Source of the DNA: Lingula anatina
Taxonomy: Eukaryota; Brachiopoda; Lingulata; Lingulida; Lingulidae
Assembly (NCBI RefSeq): GCF_001039355.2
Contig: NW_019773947.1
Span: 280,510-344,509, forward strand
Length of the DNA stretch: 64,000 nt
Direction: 5' to 3'
Below the pieces are notes generated by a model. It made no database searches and was not told the origin of the DNA. It saw only the letters and a list, made by a program, of their open reading frames with translations. Each line of letters starts with the position of its first letter. Position 1 is the stretch's first letter. The position numbers and the translations under genes are program-made. Shown here piece by piece: positions 58,076 to 64,000 of the stretch.

Positions 58076-58762
58076 AAGTACGCGACGGGCATTTAATGGC
58101 ATCTTACAAGATCTTCCCAAAAAGATGAAAAGCGAATTCAGGTGAGCCTATCACAAAGCTAACAGGTAATTAAGACTAGCTCTAAGTTACTAATAATTGA
58201 CATTATTATGCAATACTCAGTTGTAAAAGCGATTCTGACAGGTAGATAAGATATAACATGACCAGTTACTCAAGGCTATTGACTTACAGCCTGAGGAAAT
58301 TGATTGCCAGTCTCTTTTGCTAGTGATTTTTAGCTCAGATAAGAGGCTGTCAGAATGTCACCTTTGTTTCAGTTTGTCTTTTTTACTTTTTATTACTTAT
58401 TAGTTTACTTCTAATTATACATGTATATAAATCTGTATATATTTGTTTGTATATAAATAGGGTGTGCGTGCTAGTGTGTGTGAGGTTGGGTATGTGTGAG
58501 TGTGTGCAGGAGCCTTTATTTAAATAAAAATTAAAAAATTGTGATAAAAATAGATAAGTCACTCTGGTACACTTCAAATGTTATCAATTCCTTATCAACC
58601 TGAATGTTTAANATAACATATGATATTTTCTCTGAAATGTGAGAGGGGGAGTGAGTGTAGTTTTCTTTTTTTTAATAAATATATACTGTATTTGGAAGTA
58701 TTGTGTCAAAAAAAAAAAAAAAAAAAAAAAAAAAATGTCACCTTTGTCTTGCCATTTGTCAC
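58076..58762. other. Spacer between the inverted-repeat arms
   Basis: 687 bp, AT-rich, with a TG-rich stretch near 58461-58505, one ambiguous base (58612) and a 28-base A run at 58708-58735. No coding signal. Confidence 0.6.
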
Positions 58763-59431
58763 TGATTAGTGGCTACCCCGGTGTAAAAGGTGTATTAATG
58801 TGATCATATGTGTAGAATTTCATGTCAGATGGACATATAAAGATAAAAAATTCGTCAAAATATTTAAAAATAGATACATCTTTGCACAGTAGTTGTGGAT
58901 CGCTACGACTCAGTTGTCAGTTACGAACTACATGTACTTCCTGGTTTTCACAAGGTCCTTCAAAGACCCTAAAACATCGTTATAATTGCAGCCCATACCA
59001 CAAAACACCCAAAAATACTTAGATATGGACACATCAGATTATATAAATGCCAAAATTCCACATGACAACGATTTATAGCCTCCCGGGAATTATTTTCCCT
59101 TTACGCTCTTTGTCGCACTGGCGGTCTATGCAGCATGTATTTCAAAACAAGTTGTCTGCACATTAACCATGATTTTGCACCTTCAAGTTCCGTGACACGT
59201 TTTCATATCATGTGCCTATTGTTTCTACAAGTATTCTCTGCCCCAAATGCATAAAGATAAAATGTTATCTTACCGTGTTGTTAGAATAACTGCTTTTTTC
59301 TCTAAGCCCACGTCTTCATTCCCATTCACCTCCAGCTAAAAATGACCACTCAGCTTTACGTCTTACACCACTACACGTCACTTCCGGCACAATTCTGACC
59401 AATGCTGATGTTCTCCGGTACCCTTTATTGC
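58763..59431 (-). repeat. Long inverted repeat, right arm
   Basis: 669-bp reverse complement of 57309-58075, lacking the 96-bp insertion. Confidence 0.9.
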
Positions 59432-62171
59432 ACTTGTTTATAGCACCGAGAATAATTTCAATGATTGCTTTTGAACGTGATCTTGTACAATAGAAAAATG
59501 ACAGCATATACCCAGTAAGCAGTATTGGGGTGTTAATAGAGTCTATTAAACAGTGTAACGTACTGAGTTGGTAGATTGAAGTCCATGAAATATGGTTAAA
59601 TACATGCAGTCCATCTCCGTAGGCCATTTCAAAACGGTTGTCTCAAAGTCGTCGTTTGCATGGTTTCTAATCTCTATAAATGGGTTGATAAATGTATTAC
59701 TTGGCGCAACAGTATGACTTTTTCACCATGCAGATCTATTACTGCATCGCCCTGTATATATTAATGAGAGCATTGATAAATGAAAAATATAATCAAATTA
59801 GAGAAAGTGCACCAAAGAAAATGTCTCCTGGACGCGTTGAACGGTGAGATAATGCTTCGTTTCTTACCGTATTAATGAAACAAATATATATATACATGTA
59901 GTATTTACTGTATGTAGTAAACAGACTTTTTGATGGTCACAGTGTTGGTCCCATGCAACGTTAATATAAACAGGATTCTGATATACATGTACATATACAT
60001 ATACATATACATTTATACATTTACACGAATAACCTCCTCCAAAGAAGGGAGTTTTACTTTAATTGGCGTTGGTTTGTTTTCGACAAGATATCAAATATTT
60101 TATGGTTAGGGATCTCATATGATTCGGACAGGTTAAGGTTAGGCGGACGTTTTGGGCTTTGTATACCGTACTAGACATGTCTTCCCTGTACAAATTAATG
60201 AAACGTGGACTACCACTCCTGTTACAGGTAAGTAGCCACAGGTTACGCAACGAAGTTTTATAGTACCTCTATTTTGCCAGTACTATAAATGAAGAACATA
60301 CATCTTTTGGGAGCCTAAAAGATTTATTCGTATATTCTTATTTTCCAGTTACAATGTATTCTCTTTTATCCTATAGATCATCATTCCAATGTCATGATGT
60401 ATCACAAAGTCTTTCTCCTACATTACCTTATTTAGTAATGTAATAATTCCTCAGCTCTTACACAATGTCTATGATTATCCCTTTTTCCATAACTTTCCAT
60501 CATTACATCATTACCAAAATATAATCATTCTCTTATTAGGCAATGGTATGTTGCTTGACCTTAGGTCGCCATTTCTATTAATACAGATTTTTCATTGTAT
60601 CATCCTGAAGGAATGATAACTATACTCCCTTATTCTTTTTTATTATTGAACAACACATGCACTCTTTAACTCTCTTACTTACACTGTTTAACCTCTTAAC
60701 AAATGTATATTGCATCAGTTATGAAAGGTACAATGTATTCATTACGATCACAACTTTGTATCTGTACTTTTAATTATTTTCATTACGATAGTTTTACCTG
60801 TACTTGCCATGCATTTTCTCCCTTTTCATATGTGGAAACTTTTTAAGTGGATTTTTTTTGGAAATTTTATGGGATTTTATGGGCGCGCGGTTGTCATCCA
60901 TAAAATTAAATCAGTGTGAACCTTCTTTGAAGGGGTAATATTTCCAATGAACATAGGTAATCAGTACTGGTATAGCATGACGGGTTGCTGAAGTGAAGAT
61001 GAAAAGAATCAGTGTACTCGTTCCATGCTTCTTTTCACTTTCATCAGGTGTCTTATCTCTGGCAGACAGACAAAATCAGTAATGTACTCAGTGGCACCTG
61101 GGTGAGAAGTTAGTTTGAGTGTGGGATGAGAACGTTTTATCCTAATCTGATAAAATACCTCGACTTTATACTGCACCTACGTTTTATTGCTGAGTTCTTT
61201 TCCCCGCTACTAGTAGGCCTACAGTGGGGCATTTTGCAGCCAATTTTTTTAGAAATTTACATTTATAAACCGAAGTAGGAATTTCACTTGATCTCACTAA
61301 AATAGTTTCATGAAATTAGAATAATACTAATAAGTACTCTAAACAATAACATACAAATTACTGGGTTTTAAAATGCAGTCTCAAAATGAAGATAAGGGAA
61401 CTTATCTGGTAATGTGGATAATATTGTTCTGTGACGAAAGAAGGCAATGGTCAAATGGTCGAAGGACAAATGGCAGAAATGACAATAATATCTTTGGGAA
61501 GTGTATAGGGTTTTATATTTGATGTGTTATCTTATTAGACGTAATTAATAACGTAATATCAATTAAAGGTGTTCATTTATTTCTTCCAGATTTTTGATAT
61601 CATAAAGTAGTGGTTTTATTTCTTTCAAATTTAGGCGGACTTTGAACGGAAAGCTCATTAATAAAATCTGGTACATGCATGTAACATTGCATGTACCAGG
61701 AGCTACTGTAGGCCATTTCTGAACTTAATTTAGCATTACGGCTTTATTCAATTTCCAAAGACATCGAGAGCTGTTATTTATTCGATGCCTTAGACTCTTC
61801 TCTTATATTTGTCTTTTATCTGCAACTTCATCTTTACTTTATTTCTTATCCGCAGAATACCCGGTTTACGCACAGGTGCATGTACAGGTACTTGTTCATC
61901 TAGATTTTTAGTATAAAGAATGCAAATCGACCGAATATCAAACTTTACACAGTAAACCTTGTGATCTACAGTTTAGTTATGGTCTTTGCCATACATTCAT
62001 AATAAAGTGAATTGTTTTATGGCTACCGATACAGGGATCGGAGAAAGAAGTAATCAGAGTGCAGAGTAGCACTTCTGCAATTACAAAACAACCGGTCGCT
62101 TCTTTAACACGGAGGTATTACGCAACTAATACAATTCGTTTAAGCGCCGCTATCGCATCAATCAAGTTTTT
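59432..62171. other. No gene recognised
   Basis: AT-rich intergenic DNA with short 'acatat' repeats near 59990-60015 and a small palindrome around 61670-61700 (ggtacatgcatgt, acatgcaatgt mirror). No gene or element ends that I can support. Confidence 0.4.
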
Positions 62172-62261
62172 CAGAATAGCGGACCTTCGGAATAGCGGGC
62201 CTTCGGAATAACCGACCCTCAAACCTTCGGAATAGCGGGCCTTCGATAAAGCGGACCCTTG
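62172..62261 (+). repeat. Short minisatellite, 'ccttcggaatagcgggc' unit
   Basis: Four to five imperfect units of about 17-18 bp. Read on the minus strand it gives a repeated Tyr-Ser-Glu-Gly, but the frame has no other support. Confidence 0.8.
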
Positions 62262-62559
62262 TATTTTAGAGCTGCCCTTTTGCATTTCCTTAATTAAGTG
62301 ACTGGACTTAAAATTTCCCAAATTACCACGCTCTAGAAGACATTTTTTTATTGTCGTCACTTTCACGGCCGAATTGCTTATACCAAAGACTGGAATTAAT
62401 TTTAATTGACACATATTTACGTACTAAAATATCATATCACATACTTTAAATAGATCTCAATTTAAATAACTTATCCAAGGAATCAATCAGCAGATTGGGA
62501 AGTAAAATCAAAATGTACTATGATAACGTATAAACTTTTTTCAATATAGGGCAATACTG

Positions 62560-62663
62560 TACCCTCTACCAGGGCGACAGATTGATTTTCCATAGATATT
62601 CACAGATATGTCTCTAGATACATAGACGGTCATTTTGGTCTGTTGTCGCCCTGGTAGAGGGTA
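62560..62663. mobile_element. 104-bp MITE with perfect 9-bp target duplication
   Basis: Inverted ends of about 20-24 bp begin TACCCTCTACCAGGGCGAC. The flanks are GCAATACTG at 62551-62559 and GCAATACTG at 62664-62672, identical. A 9-bp duplication suggests a Mutator-like (MULE) origin. No coding capacity. Confidence 0.92.
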
Positions 62664-62672
62664 GCAATACTG

Positions 62673-64000
62673 TATGTTCATCTGATCGTAACTAAAAGCG
62701 TATTGCATTTTACATGTACTGCACATACCTGTATCCAACAATATGAATTTGAAGATAGAACCCAATATGAATATATAGTTGTATACCGTGTATAACATCC
62801 ACAAGCCTTTTACAAAACATAATTACATTAGTATTTGTTGAAACTTCTCTTTACAGTAACGTAATTCATCAAAAATAAATAAATATATGCATAAAATAAT
62901 AGGGCACACATACGTATTACCACGGGGATTGAATACGATAGTCCATTTTACACCTGGAAACTTTTCATTTGTCGTCTCCAAACCAGAAACGTATATGTAT
63001 ATATTAATACATGCATATTGAGTATCAAAAGCCTTTAATACAATTGATGATATACGTGAAATGAAAATCCATCATTACCAAAAACAACGTTTAAGAACGA
63101 CAAACAAATATTGAAAAAGCGGAGAATTACGCGTGGATCTGCGACTGGTTTTAATGCCATGTGAATCAACATACGATGAGACTTGCGCAGACCTCTCACA
63201 CTTTTGGGGATGTTCTACTGATAACTGAAATGTGCGAACCCACACGTACCAGTAATTTCAACGATACAAGTAATTGTATAAATAATATTTTGTAAATATA
63301 CCCACTGTACATGTTACATACTATTTATTCGACAGTAAATCGATAATCGACTTGCTTTTCATAACAGGAGAATTAATTTTCAACAGTGCATTCGCTCTTA
63401 ATGTATACAAACACGCTTGCTGAAATGGCTAACTATTCTGAAAGAATATTGCATCTGCGATTCCAATAAGTTAAAAACTAAAACAAAATTTTCCATTCAA
63501 CCAGCTCATCAATCCTAGCGCTGTGTTATACTTTCGAATTCTACCTTCAAATTACATCATATTCACAAGTGTTCTTTTTTACGCTGGGTGACTACTAATG
63601 ATCAACTTGATAAATTACTGACGATTTACAGGGAAATGAAGCCACATGTTCATTGAAGCATGGATTCGAAAGGAATAGCAGAGTCATTAAGAATTTAGTC
63701 AGTTAAATAGGTTAGTATCTCGCGTAGTAGCTGCCATTAAGTGGCTGACGATATCTACAGGTATATGTATTCTTCGAGGTACTTGTACCGATTCATCTAC
63801 TTTCTGTAGGGTTTATTGACCAGTCTCTTTGTTCCCCTAAAAAACTCGAGTTTTGACTGTGATTTGACTGTGATTCTGCTCCTCATAAAAAAAATGCTTA
63901 CAATATTCTCTTTTGACGACACTTCTGGTAGAATGCTAGTATGCGGTCCTTCAAGGCTGTAGTTTTCCGAACACGACCTGTGCTGATGCCTGGTAGCATA
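62673..64000. other. No gene recognised
   Basis: AT-rich DNA to the right edge, without coding motifs or repeats I can support. Confidence 0.4.

Overview
The window is nuclear genomic DNA of an animal: AT-rich, spliced genes with canonical GT/AG sites, and a dense load of eukaryotic transposons (Tc1-like, TIR miniatures, a non-LTR fragment, Penelope-like pieces, a tyrosine-recombinase retroelement). The only well-supported host genes are rhodopsin-class GPCRs of the thyrotropin-releasing-hormone receptor (TRHR) type, all on the minus strand. A lineage-specific receptor cluster plus this transposon mix suggests a marine invertebrate deuterostome, with hemichordate or echinoderm my best guess. 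That taxon is inference.

Region 1-23064 is a tandem receptor array. Reading right to left, gene C has exon 1 at 22170-23064 (with a one-base frameshift) and exon 2 at 20583-20819. Gene B has exon 1 at 12134-12997 and exon 2 at 9761-9997. Gene A has the 5' part of exon 1 at 1-357 and runs off the left edge. The repeat unit is 'exon 2 of one gene - intergenic DNA - exon 1 of the next gene'. It is present at 1-10137 and again at 12641-20983, with ends inside introns. This is the layout expected from unequal crossing-over between introns, and it makes gene B a hybrid: its own TM1-TM5 half joined to a copy of gene C's TM6-TM7 half. The two copies also act as empty/filled site pairs that fix the boundaries of several transposon insertions.

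Region 23065-35540 is gene-poor. It holds a truncated miniature element, a decayed membrane-transporter-like sequence, a dead Tc1-like transposase gene and the 3' end of a non-LTR retrotransposon.

Region 35540-51070 holds a second, older duplication (35543-41385 and 46970-51066). Between the two copies sits a degenerate Ngaro/DIRS-type retroelement (reverse transcriptase, RNase H, tyrosine recombinase, direct repeats). Penelope-like fragments with GIY-YIG endonuclease sequence and several members of a TTA-targeting miniature element lie in and around the copies.

Region 51070-64000 has no gene I can recognise. It contains a complete-ended but dead Tc1-like element, an 837-bp TIR element, a roughly 670-bp-arm inverted repeat carrying a 96-bp insertion, and a 104-bp miniature element with a perfect 9-bp target duplication.
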